This document shows, piece by piece, positions 9,471-18,205 of a stretch of DNA of 64,000 nucleotides. Under the pieces are notes generated by a model, which was not told the origin of the DNA, searched no databases, and worked only from the letters and a program-made list of their open reading frames with translations. Source of the stretch: Vicinamibacterales bacterium (lineage in GTDB: Bacteria > Acidobacteriota > Vicinamibacteria > Vicinamibacterales > 2-12-FULL-66-21). Position numbers and translations under genes: made by a program. Each line of letters begins with the position of its first letter. The first letter of the stretch is position 1. The stretch lies in the NCBI GenBank assembly GCA_036496585.1, contig DASXLB010000073.1:32155-96154 (forward strand), in the 5' to 3' direction.

Positions 9471-10922
9471 ATGAAACACCGTCTGCTCGCGCTCGCCGCG
9501 ACGGCTCTGGCCTCGTTCGTCGCCGCCCCTGCCGCGCAGCAGGGGCCGCCGCTCTTCGCGACCGGGCTGCCGAAGGACGAGTTTGCCGCCCGCCGCGCGA
9601 CGCTGATGCAGCGGATCGGCGACGGCGTCGCCGTGCTGCAGGGCGCCGCCGAGACCGCGTCGTACGAGAAGTTCCGCCAGAGCAACCAGTTCTACTACCT
9701 GACCGGGGTGCCGACGCCGCGGGCGATCGCGGTCATCGACGGGCTCACGAAGCGCAGCACGCTCTACCTGCTGCCGACCAACGCGGCGATGGAGCGCTCA
9801 GAAGGACCGTTGCTCGGAGCCGGGCCGGCAGCCGAGCGGCTCACCGGCTTCGAGCACGTGGAGGACCGCGACCAGTTCGATCGAACGGTGGCGACACTGG
9901 CGGGACGGCGCATCTACACGACGGTCCGCGGTGAAACCGTCCTGATGGGGACGCCGGATCATTCGGAGCTGCACAGGCGCGCGCGCGAAGCGGATCCGTG
10001 GGATCTGCAGGGATCGCGCGAAGCCTACTTCCGTCAGAAGCTGGGGGAGAAAGCGCCGGGCGCGACGTTCGAGAACCTCGACGAGATCCTCGACGAGATG
10101 CGGATGATCAAGAGCCCGCGCGAAATCGCGCTGCTGCGCGAATCGTCGCGGATCGCCGGCCTGACGATGATGGAGGCGATGCGATCGGCCGAGCCGGGCA
10201 TGCACGAGTACGAGATCGAGGCGATCGGCGACTACATCTTCAAGCAGCACAACGCGCAGGGGCCTGCCTACTTCGGCCTGGTCGCGGCCGGAAAGAACGC
10301 CGCCTGGCCGCACTATCACGCCGCGCAGTCGGCACTCACCGACGGCGACCTGGTGCTGATGGACTATGCGCCGGACTACCAGTACTACACGTCCGACGTG
10401 ACGCGCATGTTCCCGGCGAACGGCAGGTTCAGCGCCGATCAACGCGAGCTCTACGGCATCTACGTCAAGCTCTATCGGGCGATCATGACGTCGATCAAGC
10501 CTGGGCCGACGCCGCCGATCTTCCAGGAGATCGTCCGGAAGATGGACGCGCTGATGGCGTCGTATCCGTTCACCCAGGAGAAATACAAGGCCGCGGCGAC
10601 GCGTTTCGTTGACGGGTACCGCAAGCGCGCCACCAGCACCGCGGCGAATCCGCCGACGCTCGGCCACATGGTCGGCATGGAAGTGCACGACGTGCAGCGC
10701 GGCTTCACGCAGTACGAGCCCGGCATGGTCTTCACCATCGAACCGGCCTTGACGATTCCCGAGGATCGCGTCTACATCCGTCTCGAGGACATGCTGGTGA
10801 TCACGCCGGCCGGCTACGAGAACATGTCGGCGTTCGCGCCGATCGAGATCGACGCGATCGAGAAGCTGATGGCCGAACCCGGGATGGCGCAGCTGCTGCG
10901 CAAGCCGGCCTCGACGCGGTGA
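9471..10922 (+). CDS. Exported Xaa-Pro aminopeptidase (M24B, aminopeptidase P type)
   Basis: Removes N-terminal residues preceding proline. The 483-aa product begins with a Sec-type signal peptide ([20 protein letters not shown], cleavage near AAPAAQ), so the enzyme should act in the periplasm or outside. It has the aminopeptidase P N-terminal domain and then a pita-bread domain with metal ligands Asp in LMDYAPD (about 298), Asp in SDVTR (about 309), His in [10 protein letters not shown] (about 398), Glu in TIEPALT (about 424) and Glu in RLEDM (about 440). ATG 9471 was chosen because it starts a good signal peptide; upstream in-frame codons only add residues before it. The stop overlaps the next start (GTGA). 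Confidence 0.92.
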   Translation: MKHRLLALAATALASFVAAPAAQQGPPLFATGLPKDEFAARRATLMQRIGDGVAVLQGAAETASYEKFRQSNQFYYLTGVPTPRAIAVIDGLTKRSTLYLLPTNAAMERSEGPLLGAGPAAERLTGFEHVEDRDQFDRTVATLAGRRIYTTVRGETVLMGTPDHSELHRRAREADPWDLQGSREAYFRQKLGEKAPGATFENLDEILDEMRMIKSPREIALLRESSRIAGLTMMEAMRSAEPGMHEYEIEAIGDYIFKQHNAQGPAYFGLVAAGKNAAWPHYHAAQSALTDGDLVLMDYAPDYQYYTSDVTRMFPANGRFSADQRELYGIYVKLYRAIMTSIKPGPTPPIFQEIVRKMDALMASYPFTQEKYKAAATRFVDGYRKRATSTAANPPTLGHMVGMEVHDVQRGFTQYEPGMVFTIEPALTIPEDRVYIRLEDMLVITPAGYENMSAFAPIEIDAIEKLMAEPGMAQLLRKPASTR

Positions 10923-12841
10923 GCCGGTTCTTCCCCGCGCTTCTCCTGGCGGCGCTGGCCGCCTGCAGCCATGCGCCGCAGGCGCCGGTGGAGCGCCGCT
11001 CCATCCTGCTGGTCACGATGGACACGACGCGATTCGACGCGGTCGGCAGCGGCCGCGCCGGCGACAACGGCGCGTTCAAGGCGCTCGAGGCGCGCGGCCG
11101 CCGGTTCACCCAGGCATACGCCGCCGTGCCGGAGACGCTGCCGTCGCACACGTCGATCATGACCGGCCTCTATCCCGGCGGCCACGGCGTGCATCAGAAC
11201 GCCCGCTACGTGCCGGCCTCGGTGCCGCTCGTCGCCGAACAACTGCAGCGCGCCGGCTATCGCACCGCCGCGTTCGTCTCCGCGTTCGTGCTGAACCGCC
11301 GCTTCGGTCTCGCCCGCGGCTTTAACGTCTATGACGACACGATGCCGGCGGGCCGCGACGAGCGCAACGCCCTCGAGACGACCGACGCCGCAATCGCGGA
11401 GCTGGCGAGGCCCCTGGCCGCCGGTGCGCCAGCCGCGCAGCCGCGTTTCGTGTGGGTGCACTACTACGACCCGCACGCCCCCTACGATCCGCCATCCGGG
11501 TTCCGGCGCGATCCGCCCTACCTGGGCGAAGTCGACTTCATGGAACAGCAGCTTGGGCGCCTGCTGCAGGCGTTCGAGGCCGCGTCCGGGCCCGCGGCTG
11601 CCGAGATCGTGGTGGCGGATCACGGCGAGGGCCTCGGCGAACATGGCGAGGCGGAACACGGGCGTCTCCTGTATCAGGCGACGCTGCACGTGCCGCTGGT
11701 GATCGTGGGGCTTGGCGTGACGGCCGGCGAGGCCAGCGGCGTGCCGGTGAGCACGCGCCGCGTCTACGACACGATCCTCGACCTCGCCGGTGAGCCGAAC
11801 GCGCGCAGCCTCCGCGCGGCGGCGGCCGAGCCCGTGCTCGGCGAGGCGATGAACCCGTTTCTCGAAAACGGCTGGCAGCCGCAGGTGATGACCGTCGCCG
11901 GTCGCTACAAGGCGATTCTGTCGGCGCGGCTCGAGACCTACGATCTCGACGCCGATCCCGCGGAAGCGCGCGATCTCGGCTCCAGCGTGTCGCTGCCGTC
12001 AGGCGCGCGCAAGGGGCTCGAGGACTATCCGATTCCGTCCCCGGACGCCGCGCATGCGCCGGCGGCGCTCGACGCGGAGGCGGCGCGCCGGATCGCGGCG
12101 CTCGGCTACGTCGCCGGGGGCGCAGCGCCGGTGGTCCGCAAGGACGCGCCGCGCCCGGCCGACATGATCGCGCTCTTTCCGGTCATGGATCGCGCGGCGG
12201 CGCTGTTCGGCGCTGGTCAGTACGCGAACGCGATCCCCGTGCTGCGGCAGATTCTCGCCGCCGACCCGCACAACCTCGACGCCGTGCTGCGGCTGGCGAC
12301 CTGCTATTCGTCGCTCGGACGTGACGCGCTCGCCGTCGAGACGTTCCGGAAGGCGGCCGCGATGGCGCCGGACTCGCAGGACGTCCGTACGTATCTGGCG
12401 CTGCACTACGCGCGCACGAAGGACTGGGAACAGGCCGTGCCGCTCCTCGAACAGGTCGTCAAGGAAAGTCCGGATCGCGCGACGGCGGTCGACGCGCTTG
12501 GCGCGTTGAAGGCGCGCCAGGGGCTCGCGGCGATGAACCGCGGCGACACGCCGGCGGCGCTCGCCGCGTTCGAGCAGGCGCGGCAGCTGCAGGGATCCGC
12601 GTTCGTCCACGACCTCGAGCTCGGCGTGCTCGCCATGGACGCGCGCCGCTTCGACGAGGCGCGGGCCGCGCTCGATCGCGCCCTGGCGAAAACGCCCGGC
12701 GACCCGATGGCGCTCTTCAAGCGGGCGCAGGTCAGCGTGCTGTTGAAGGAGCCAGACAGCAGCGCCCGGATCGCCGCCGCCCGCCAGAAGGCGGACGCGA
12801 CGACCCGGGCGCTCATTGAACGCGAACGGTTGTTTCGCTAG
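10919..12841 (+). CDS. Sulfatase-fold lipoprotein with C-terminal TPR repeats
   Basis: A 640-aa protein with a lipoprotein signal (LLAALAAC, Cys at about 16). An alkaline-phosphatase/sulfatase-fold domain (about 27-390) is followed by TPR-like helices (about 415-625). Metal-binding landmarks are visible: [22 protein letters not shown] and [12 protein letters not shown]. The formylglycine signature (C/S-x-P-x-R) is absent. The aligned segment reads [12 protein letters not shown], so Thr would be the nucleophile and His replaces the Arg. This is more like phosphatase/phosphodiesterase branches of the superfamily than a true sulfatase. The GTG start overlaps the aminopeptidase stop. The stop overlaps that of the convergent TonB receptor in the tetramer CTAG. 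The substrate is unknown. Confidence 0.85.
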   Translation: MSRFFPALLLAALAACSHAPQAPVERRSILLVTMDTTRFDAVGSGRAGDNGAFKALEARGRRFTQAYAAVPETLPSHTSIMTGLYPGGHGVHQNARYVPASVPLVAEQLQRAGYRTAAFVSAFVLNRRFGLARGFNVYDDTMPAGRDERNALETTDAAIAELARPLAAGAPAAQPRFVWVHYYDPHAPYDPPSGFRRDPPYLGEVDFMEQQLGRLLQAFEAASGPAAAEIVVADHGEGLGEHGEAEHGRLLYQATLHVPLVIVGLGVTAGEASGVPVSTRRVYDTILDLAGEPNARSLRAAAAEPVLGEAMNPFLENGWQPQVMTVAGRYKAILSARLETYDLDADPAEARDLGSSVSLPSGARKGLEDYPIPSPDAAHAPAALDAEAARRIAALGYVAGGAAPVVRKDAPRPADMIALFPVMDRAAALFGAGQYANAIPVLRQILAADPHNLDAVLRLATCYSSLGRDALAVETFRKAAAMAPDSQDVRTYLALHYARTKDWEQAVPLLEQVVKESPDRATAVDALGALKARQGLAAMNRGDTPAALAAFEQARQLQGSAFVHDLELGVLAMDARRFDEARAALDRALAKTPGDPMALFKRAQVSVLLKEPDSSARIAAARQKADATTRALIERERLFR

Positions 12842-15800
12842 AACCGGAGTCGCAGCGTCATCTCGAGACGCCGCGGATCGTAGTAGTTGTCCGGCAGACC
12901 GTAACCGGCCGCGTTGAAGTTCGGCTGGATGTTGTAGCCGGTCTGGCTGTTGAACACATTGTAGAGATAGAACACGGCGGCCCCGTGGAACCGGTTCAGG
13001 AATGGAATGTCCTGCGTGTAATTCAGATCGATCTGCGAGTGCGAATCCGAGCGATGGCTGCCGGACGGCTCCGCATAGCGCGCCGTGTTGCTCACGCTCG
13101 TCGTCAGCGCCGCGTAGGGCAGGTAGCTGTGCGTCTCCCAGGGCTGGCCGGACTGCGTCGTGAAGAAGGCGCCGAGCGAGCCGTTCCAATGGAATGAGTA
13201 GGTGCCGAACAGCTTGGCCGAGTAGGGACGATCGCCGCGCAGAGTCCCCAGCTTGTTGTCCCACAGCTGGCGGCCGGGACCGTCGCCGATGTTCGACGAT
13301 CCGATGAAGATGTTGGCGTCGTTGGACTCGGCTGTCGACGATGCGTCCTGATCGAAGTTGCCGTAGTAGCGGCTCCAGGTCAGCGAGCCCTGCGCCCAGA
13401 GGTGGCCCTTGCGGTATTCCGATTCCACCGTCAGTTCGCGGTAGTCGGTGAACGCGCCGTCGAGGTCGGCGATCACGTAAGCGTTCCCGCCGTTGGCGAT
13501 CCCCAGCTGCGCGAGCTGATCCGCGAGATTCGCGATGTAGGGCGTTTGTGGAATCGCCGCGCTGGTGCCGGGCACCGTCGTGACCCCTTCGTTGTAGAGC
13601 ACACGCGACATGTTCGGCGTGTCTTCCCAGTAGTGCGTGCCCTTCCGGTAACGGAAGTAGGCGCGGCCCGAGAGCGCCGGTGAGAACTGGCGCGCGGTAC
13701 CGATGAGGAACTCGTCATACCGTCGCGGCGTCATGTCCGGCACGAACAGCTTGCCCGTCGACGAGGCGACCGACTCGACCGCGAAGAGATTGCCGTTGGC
13801 GTCGAAGTCGGCGTTCTGCGTGACCTCGAGGTTCCGGTCCCAGGAGGCGGCGCGCGGCAGCGAGCTGGCGGCCGGGTTGTAGCGCGCGTAGCTCGCGTAG
13901 ATCGTGTCCTTGCCGTTGTACGCCCACGTCGTGCTGAGGCGCGGCTGGATCATCTTGCTCCAGGGAACGTTGTATTCCTCGTACTTGCGTCCGGCCGAAT
14001 CGGTGGCGGTTGACTTCACGAAGCCCGAGAGCGTGGACCCATCGCTGTTGAGTCCCTGGCCGTAGAGCGTGTCGTTGCTGAAGACGGCGCCGACGTTGAA
14101 CGTCCAGTTCTTCCAGTTGACCGTATCGTTCGCCTCGAAGCTCTTCGAGTGATACTCCGAGTGGATGACCGGCGTCACGCCGACGCCCTGCGCCTGATAG
14201 GTCGCCTGGTAGTAGATCGGCTGTCCGGTCGCGCCCGCCGGAAAATTGACGGTCGCGGCAGGAACGGAAATCGATCCCCAGCCGTTCGAGCTGCGGTCGA
14301 GGTCCTCGGAGTCGATGTAGCCCTGGAACCCGCCGTGCAGGTTGTGACGCATGCCCCCGGCGGTCAGCGACGTGTCGATCGTGACCTGGCCGGCGTCGCG
14401 GAAGAAGTTGTCCCGGTCGATCAAAGATCCGAAACCGACCAGACCGCCGCCGGTCTGGGCGCCAGCCGTCGGGCAGGAGCCGGCCGCCGCCAGCGCTGCC
14501 GTGCACGCGAAACCGTATTGATTGATGATCGGCGCGACGAACGCGTTCTGCGCGGCGTTGCCCGCGATGGCCTTCGGCACGGTCACGAGCCCCAGTTGAT
14601 TGAGATTCGCGACGTCGAGATGGGTGCCGGGCGTGGTGTTGATGACGGCTGACGAGGGGTTGTCGGGAATGCCCTGCGTCGGGTTCTCGAAATGCGTGTA
14701 CTTGAAGCCGATGACCGTGTTGCTCCGGACGATCCACGACCCGTCCGCGGTGCCGATCTTCTGCCACGCCTCGTTGCCGGTGCCGGCGGTGGGCGCCGTG
14801 AACGCGCCGAACGTCGTTCCCTGATCGAGGCGGTGGGAATCGCGGTAGCTCAGGTTGACCAGGGTCGAACTGGTCGGCGTCAGCGTGAGCTTGCCGAAGC
14901 CTTCGTTGCGCGTGCTGTCGTAATTGGGCAGCGTGCCGTAGGCGTTCGACGCGTTCTGACGCGTGACCGTCGGCCGGTAGTACGACCCATAGACGAACGC
15001 CTTCGACGGCACGATCGGTCCGCCGCCGTTGAGGTCGGTCCAGTAGCGATGCTCGTCGTACTTCGACGTGCTGGTGTTGATCTGGTCGGCGGCCATCCCG
15101 GGCGTCTGGAAGCGGAACTGCGCCTCGCCGGTGAACCGGTTCGTGCCGGACTTGCTCACCGAGTCGATGTTGAACCCGCCGGCGCGGTTGAAGTCGACGG
15201 CCTTGGCGCCGCCCTTGACGACCGTGAACTCGGCGATGTCGAGCGACGAGGGCTCGGCCGACAGCGTGCCGAACAGCGGCAGCGTGACGTTGACGCCGTC
15301 GAAGTTGTAGACGTTGTCCTGGCCGCTGGCGCCGGCGCTCGGCCCGCGGACCGCATCCTGGGTGTACATGACGCCCGGGATCAAGTTGATCAGATCGCGA
15401 TACTGCGTGCCGACCGGCAGCCGCTCCATTTCCGAGGAATTGAGGCCGCTGGTGATCGCCGCCGACGTCTTGTCGGCGTAGGTCGTTTGCGCCGTGACGG
15501 TCACCGCCTCACTGACGCCCTGGACCGCGAGCTTCGTGTCGACCGAGGTGACCTGTTCGAGCTGCACGTCGGCTTCGCGCGAGACGGTCTGGAAGCCGGA
15601 GAGCGTGAACGTGATCGTGTAGTGGCCCGGGGGCAGCAGCGGCATCACATAGATGCCGTCGGAGCCGCTCACGGTGGTGCGCGGCGTGGGAAGCACGTTG
15701 GATTTCGCTTCCACAGTGACGCCCGGCAGGACCGCGCCGCTCGAATCCATGACCTTGCCCTGAGCCGAGCCGGTCTGCTGCGCCAATGCCGACGCAGCGG

Positions 15801-15861
15801 GTACGATGAATATCGCTAGCAGGAATAAAGACGTACGTACGAACACACGCACAGATGGCAT
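12838..15861 (-). CDS. TonB-dependent outer-membrane receptor with carboxypeptidase-regulatory domain
   Basis: A 1007-aa outer-membrane beta-barrel protein of the type greatly expanded in acidobacteria. It has a signal peptide (to ALAQQ, about 28), a carboxypeptidase-regulatory-like beta-sandwich (about 30-115; GKVMDSSGAVLPGVTVEAK), a plug domain (about 130-250) and a barrel ending in the terminal aromatic (LRLRF). No canonical TonB box is evident. Such receptors usually take up glycans, peptides or metal chelates; the substrate cannot be told here. It lies 43 bp downstream of the glucokinase gene on the same strand, so a sugar substrate is possible but unproven. Tail-to-tail it shares CTAG with the sulfatase-fold gene. 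Confidence 0.9.
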   Translation of the reverse strand: MPSVRVFVRTSLFLLAIFIVPAASALAQQTGSAQGKVMDSSGAVLPGVTVEAKSNVLPTPRTTVSGSDGIYVMPLLPPGHYTITFTLSGFQTVSREADVQLEQVTSVDTKLAVQGVSEAVTVTAQTTYADKTSAAITSGLNSSEMERLPVGTQYRDLINLIPGVMYTQDAVRGPSAGASGQDNVYNFDGVNVTLPLFGTLSAEPSSLDIAEFTVVKGGAKAVDFNRAGGFNIDSVSKSGTNRFTGEAQFRFQTPGMAADQINTSTSKYDEHRYWTDLNGGGPIVPSKAFVYGSYYRPTVTRQNASNAYGTLPNYDSTRNEGFGKLTLTPTSSTLVNLSYRDSHRLDQGTTFGAFTAPTAGTGNEAWQKIGTADGSWIVRSNTVIGFKYTHFENPTQGIPDNPSSAVINTTPGTHLDVANLNQLGLVTVPKAIAGNAAQNAFVAPIINQYGFACTAALAAAGSCPTAGAQTGGGLVGFGSLIDRDNFFRDAGQVTIDTSLTAGGMRHNLHGGFQGYIDSEDLDRSSNGWGSISVPAATVNFPAGATGQPIYYQATYQAQGVGVTPVIHSEYHSKSFEANDTVNWKNWTFNVGAVFSNDTLYGQGLNSDGSTLSGFVKSTATDSAGRKYEEYNVPWSKMIQPRLSTTWAYNGKDTIYASYARYNPAASSLPRAASWDRNLEVTQNADFDANGNLFAVESVASSTGKLFVPDMTPRRYDEFLIGTARQFSPALSGRAYFRYRKGTHYWEDTPNMSRVLYNEGVTTVPGTSAAIPQTPYIANLADQLAQLGIANGGNAYVIADLDGAFTDYRELTVESEYRKGHLWAQGSLTWSRYYGNFDQDASSTAESNDANIFIGSSNIGDGPGRQLWDNKLGTLRGDRPYSAKLFGTYSFHWNGSLGAFFTTQSGQPWETHSYLPYAALTTSVSNTARYAEPSGSHRSDSHSQIDLNYTQDIPFLNRFHGAAVFYLYNVFNSQTGYNIQPNFNAAGYGLPDNYYDPRRLEMTLRLRF

Positions 15862-15904
15862 CCGGGTCCTCCTCCTCCGTCGGGCGCGAACGGCCGCGAT
15901 CGTA

Positions 15905-16930
15905 TCACGCCACGCTGGCGTTGGCGTGCACGGCGGCGCCGAGCAGGCCGGCTTCGGCGTTGAGGATCACGGCGACCGGAATCGTGGCGACGAGATCGAC
16001 CATCGGTGTCTTGGCGCGGAACGCGTCCATGAAACGTCCCTGCCGGATCGTCGGCAGCAGCTTCGGTGCGATGCCGCCGCCGACATAGATGCCGGCGGTT
16101 GCCTTGGTGCGCAGCGCGAGGTTGCCCGCTTCGGCGCCGTAGGCCTCGACGAACATCTCCAGCGCCTCGCGGCATTGCGCGCACTGTCCGGCGGCCCCGG
16201 CCCGCGCGATCGCGCCGGGCAGATCGGCGGGGTCGTCGATCGTGCCGACCGCGGCGCAGGTGCGCGCCGGCACGAACGCGGCCGGCGACAGGTACGTCCG
16301 GTTGCCCCACGCGTCGTGCGTGAACTGGTAGACGTTGACCAGGCCGGGACCGCAGACGACGTGTTCGACGCTGCAGCGGCCGTAGACGCGGGTGATCGCG
16401 GCGAGCATCTCGATCTCGCGCGGCGTCCGCGCGCCCCAGTCGGCGTGCCCGCCCTCGGTCGCGCCCGGCAGGAACCGGCCGTCGACGTTCAGCAGGAACG
16501 CCTCGCCGAGTCCGGTGCCCGCGGCGATCACCGCAGCGTTGCCGTCGGCGAGCGGCACGCCCTGCTGCAGGTACTCGAGCTCCGCTGGCGCGAGCACCGA
16601 GACGGAGTACGCCATGGCTTCGAGATCGTTGAGGATATGCACGCGCGGCAGCGACGCCTCGTGGCCGATCGCCTCGCCGTCGACGAGCCACGGCACGTTG
16701 GTCAGCCGCGCGATGTTGTCGCTGACCGCGCCGGCGACGCCGAAACTCGCCGCCGTGACCGCCCGCGGCTCGACCCCTTCCGCCTTCAGGAATTCGCGGA
16801 TCATCGGGACGATGCTGTCGTAGTCGAGCGTGACGAACTCACCGACCTCGATCGGCGACGGCCGATCGGCCGCGTCCGCGAAGAGTCCGAGCAGCGTCTT
16901 GGTTCCGCCGACGTCAGCAGCGAGCAGCAC
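15905..16930 (-). CDS. glk: Glucokinase
   Basis: Cytosolic ATP-dependent hexokinase of the bacterial Glk family, 341 aa. It has the N-terminal phosphate loop LLAADVGGTKT (about 2-12), the catalytic-loop LNDLEAMAY, AAGTGLGEAF and EGGHADWGAR, the latter resembling the E. coli Glk sugar-binding His region. The ROK zinc motif (CxCGxxGC) is not seen. The start is GTG 16930; a longer frame to 17065 would read through the palindromic repeat and is unlikely. The gene lies divergent to the HTH/TPR regulator and upstream of the TonB receptor gene on the same strand. Confidence 0.9.
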   Translation of the reverse strand: MLLAADVGGTKTLLGLFADAADRPSPIEVGEFVTLDYDSIVPMIREFLKAEGVEPRAVTAASFGVAGAVSDNIARLTNVPWLVDGEAIGHEASLPRVHILNDLEAMAYSVSVLAPAELEYLQQGVPLADGNAAVIAAGTGLGEAFLLNVDGRFLPGATEGGHADWGARTPREIEMLAAITRVYGRCSVEHVVCGPGLVNVYQFTHDAWGNRTYLSPAAFVPARTCAAVGTIDDPADLPGAIARAGAAGQCAQCREALEMFVEAYGAEAGNLALRTKATAGIYVGGGIAPKLLPTIRQGRFMDAFRAKTPMVDLVATIPVAVILNAEAGLLGAAVHANASVA

Positions 16931-16940
16931 GGCCCCTATT

Positions 16941-17006
16941 ATGTGGAAATGTGGAAATGTGGGGATGTGGAAATTTCCACATTTCCACGTCCCCGCATTT
17001 CCACAT
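16941..17006. promoter_or_regulatory. 66-bp imperfect palindrome of ATGTGGAA octamers in the glk/regulator divergent promoter
   Basis: Left arm 16941-16973 and right arm 16974-17006 meet at an AAATTT centre and match at 27 of 33 positions as inverted repeats. Each arm is four 8-bp units of ATGTGGAA, one unit per arm being a GGGG variant in a different place. It occupies almost all of the space between the start codons of glk (16930) and the HTH/TPR gene (17043). It could be an operator, a cruciform or long-hairpin leader, or an inserted repeat. Confidence 0.75.
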
Positions 17007-17042
17007 TGACTTTGGCCGATCGTTGGACCAATGTGACCGAGA

Positions 17043-17867
17043 ATGTCGGTCGGCGTCCGGGACATTCGCCATCTCTATCCCCGCATCACCGAGAACCATC
17101 TCCGCTATCTGGAGAAGTGGGGACTCATCAGACCGGCGCTTGCGCGCCGCGACGGCGAGTTCACGTTCACCGAGGTCGCGCGCATCAAGCAGCTCGCGGC
17201 GGAGCTCGAACGCAGCGTGCCGCTGAAGCAGGCGCTGCGGGCGCTCAACGCCGATCACCAGGGGCAGCTCGAATTCGACTTCCACGCCTCGAATGCGACG
17301 CCCGCGAAGGTGGTCGCCCTGCCGGCGCCCCATCAGCGGCGTCCGCCGGAGCGGGCCACGCCGGTGCCGTCGGCGGTGGGCGTGGCGTATCCCTTCTCGG
17401 ATCCGCAGGCGGCGCTCGCCGCGAAATACTTCATCGAGGGCTCGCGGCTCGACGACGGCGACGAGTCGAAGATGGAGGAAGCGGCCGCCGCCTACCGCAA
17501 GGCGCTGGTGATCGACCCCGAGCTGGTGCCGGCGATCGTGAATCTCGCCAACATCCATTACGGCCGCGACGAGCTGATCGAGGCGCAGGCGCTCTACGAA
17601 CGGGCGATCGCGCTCGATCAGGATTGCTTCGAGGCGCACTTCAACCTCGGCAACATCCACCACGATCTCGGCCGTTACGAAGATGCGCTCGTCTGTTACC
17701 GCGACGCGGTCGCGCTCAGCCCCGGCTACGCCGACGCGCACTTCTATCTGGCGGTGACGCTCGAGAAGACCGGGCATTCGCCGGAGGCGAAGCCGCACTG
17801 GCGGACGTATCAGGAACTGGCGCCGGAAGGCGAGTGGATCGAACTAGCCCGGGAGTTTTCGGAATGA
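17043..17867 (+). CDS. MerR-like HTH protein with C-terminal TPR repeats
   Basis: A 274-aa cytosolic protein. Residues 6-65 form a MerR-type winged HTH (ITENHLRYLEKWGLI, then FTFTEVARIKQLAAELE). A low-complexity Pro/Ala linker (about 85-115) precedes three to four TPR units (about 115-265; for example AIVNLANIHYGRDELIEAQALYERAI and the AHFNLGNIHHDLGRYEDAL block). The usual MerR effector domain is replaced by TPRs, so regulation is probably through protein contacts. It is transcribed away from glk across the 66-bp palindrome, which is a natural candidate for its own operator. The ATG has only a weak purine stretch upstream. The target genes are unknown. Confidence 0.8.
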   Translation: MSVGVRDIRHLYPRITENHLRYLEKWGLIRPALARRDGEFTFTEVARIKQLAAELERSVPLKQALRALNADHQGQLEFDFHASNATPAKVVALPAPHQRRPPERATPVPSAVGVAYPFSDPQAALAAKYFIEGSRLDDGDESKMEEAAAAYRKALVIDPELVPAIVNLANIHYGRDELIEAQALYERAIALDQDCFEAHFNLGNIHHDLGRYEDALVCYRDAVALSPGYADAHFYLAVTLEKTGHSPEAKPHWRTYQELAPEGEWIELAREFSE

Positions 17868-17896
17868 CGGCGGGTCGCCCGTTGTCATTGGCTCAA

Positions 17897-17926
17897 TAGC
17901 CGGCGCGCTCAGTAGCCGGCGCGCTC
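17897..17926. repeat. Short direct repeat at the 3' end of the Cys-rich gene
   Basis: The 14-mer TAGCCGGCGCGCTC occurs at 17897-17910 and again at 17913-17926. The second copy encodes the last residues of the convergent small protein and the first lies just past its stop. It looks like a 16-bp tandem duplication. Confidence 0.6.
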
Positions 17927-18205
17927 CGCGGCCCAGTCCCGCTTCTTCGGGGTCCGCCGCAGCTTGTAGTACGCGCACTCCGGGCACCACGAATCAGCCT
18001 TGAACCCTTCCTTCCCGGCGAAGGGGAGCACATCGCGGTGGGTGCAGAACTCGCCGTCCTCGGGCGCCGCCCGCCAGCGGCATGACTTGAACTTGAGCAC
18101 CGCGGCGCCGACCTGCGTGTCGGCCGGCGGCGTCGTCTCGGCGGGCGTGTCCTGCGGGATCGGGGAGGGCGAAGGGGGAAACGGGTTCATCGGGTCCATG
18201 GTCAT
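17909..18205 (-). CDS. Small Cys-rich (possible zinc-binding) protein
   Basis: A 98-aa protein that I do not recognise. The N-terminal 35 residues are Pro/Thr-rich and probably disordered. The remainder has four cysteines and a histidine spaced like a zinc site (CRW, then CTHRD, then WCPECAYYKLRR), followed by a basic tail (RRTPKKRDW). The ATG overlaps the stop of the RNA helicase gene (AATGA), so it is translationally coupled to it; a role in RNA binding is plausible only from that context. A second in-frame ATG lies two codons on. Confidence 0.7.
   Translation of the reverse strand: MTMDPMNPFPPSPSPIPQDTPAETTPPADTQVGAAVLKFKSCRWRAAPEDGEFCTHRDVLPFAGKEGFKADSWCPECAYYKLRRTPKKRDWAAERAGY

Noticed and set aside
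10919-12841. Call of a formylglycine sulfatase activated by the SUMF1-like protein at 27340
   Set aside because: The enzyme lacks C/S-x-P-x-R and the SUMF1-like protein lacks its cysteine pair; the genes are also 15 kb apart.
16941-17006. Octamer array considered as a CRISPR repeat
   Set aside because: Units are contiguous, with no spacers of regular length and no cas genes; better explained as an imperfect palindrome.
15905-17065. Glucokinase starting at 17065
   Set aside because: The extra 45 residues are read through the 66-bp palindrome and match no glucokinase; GTG 16930 gives the normal N-terminus.
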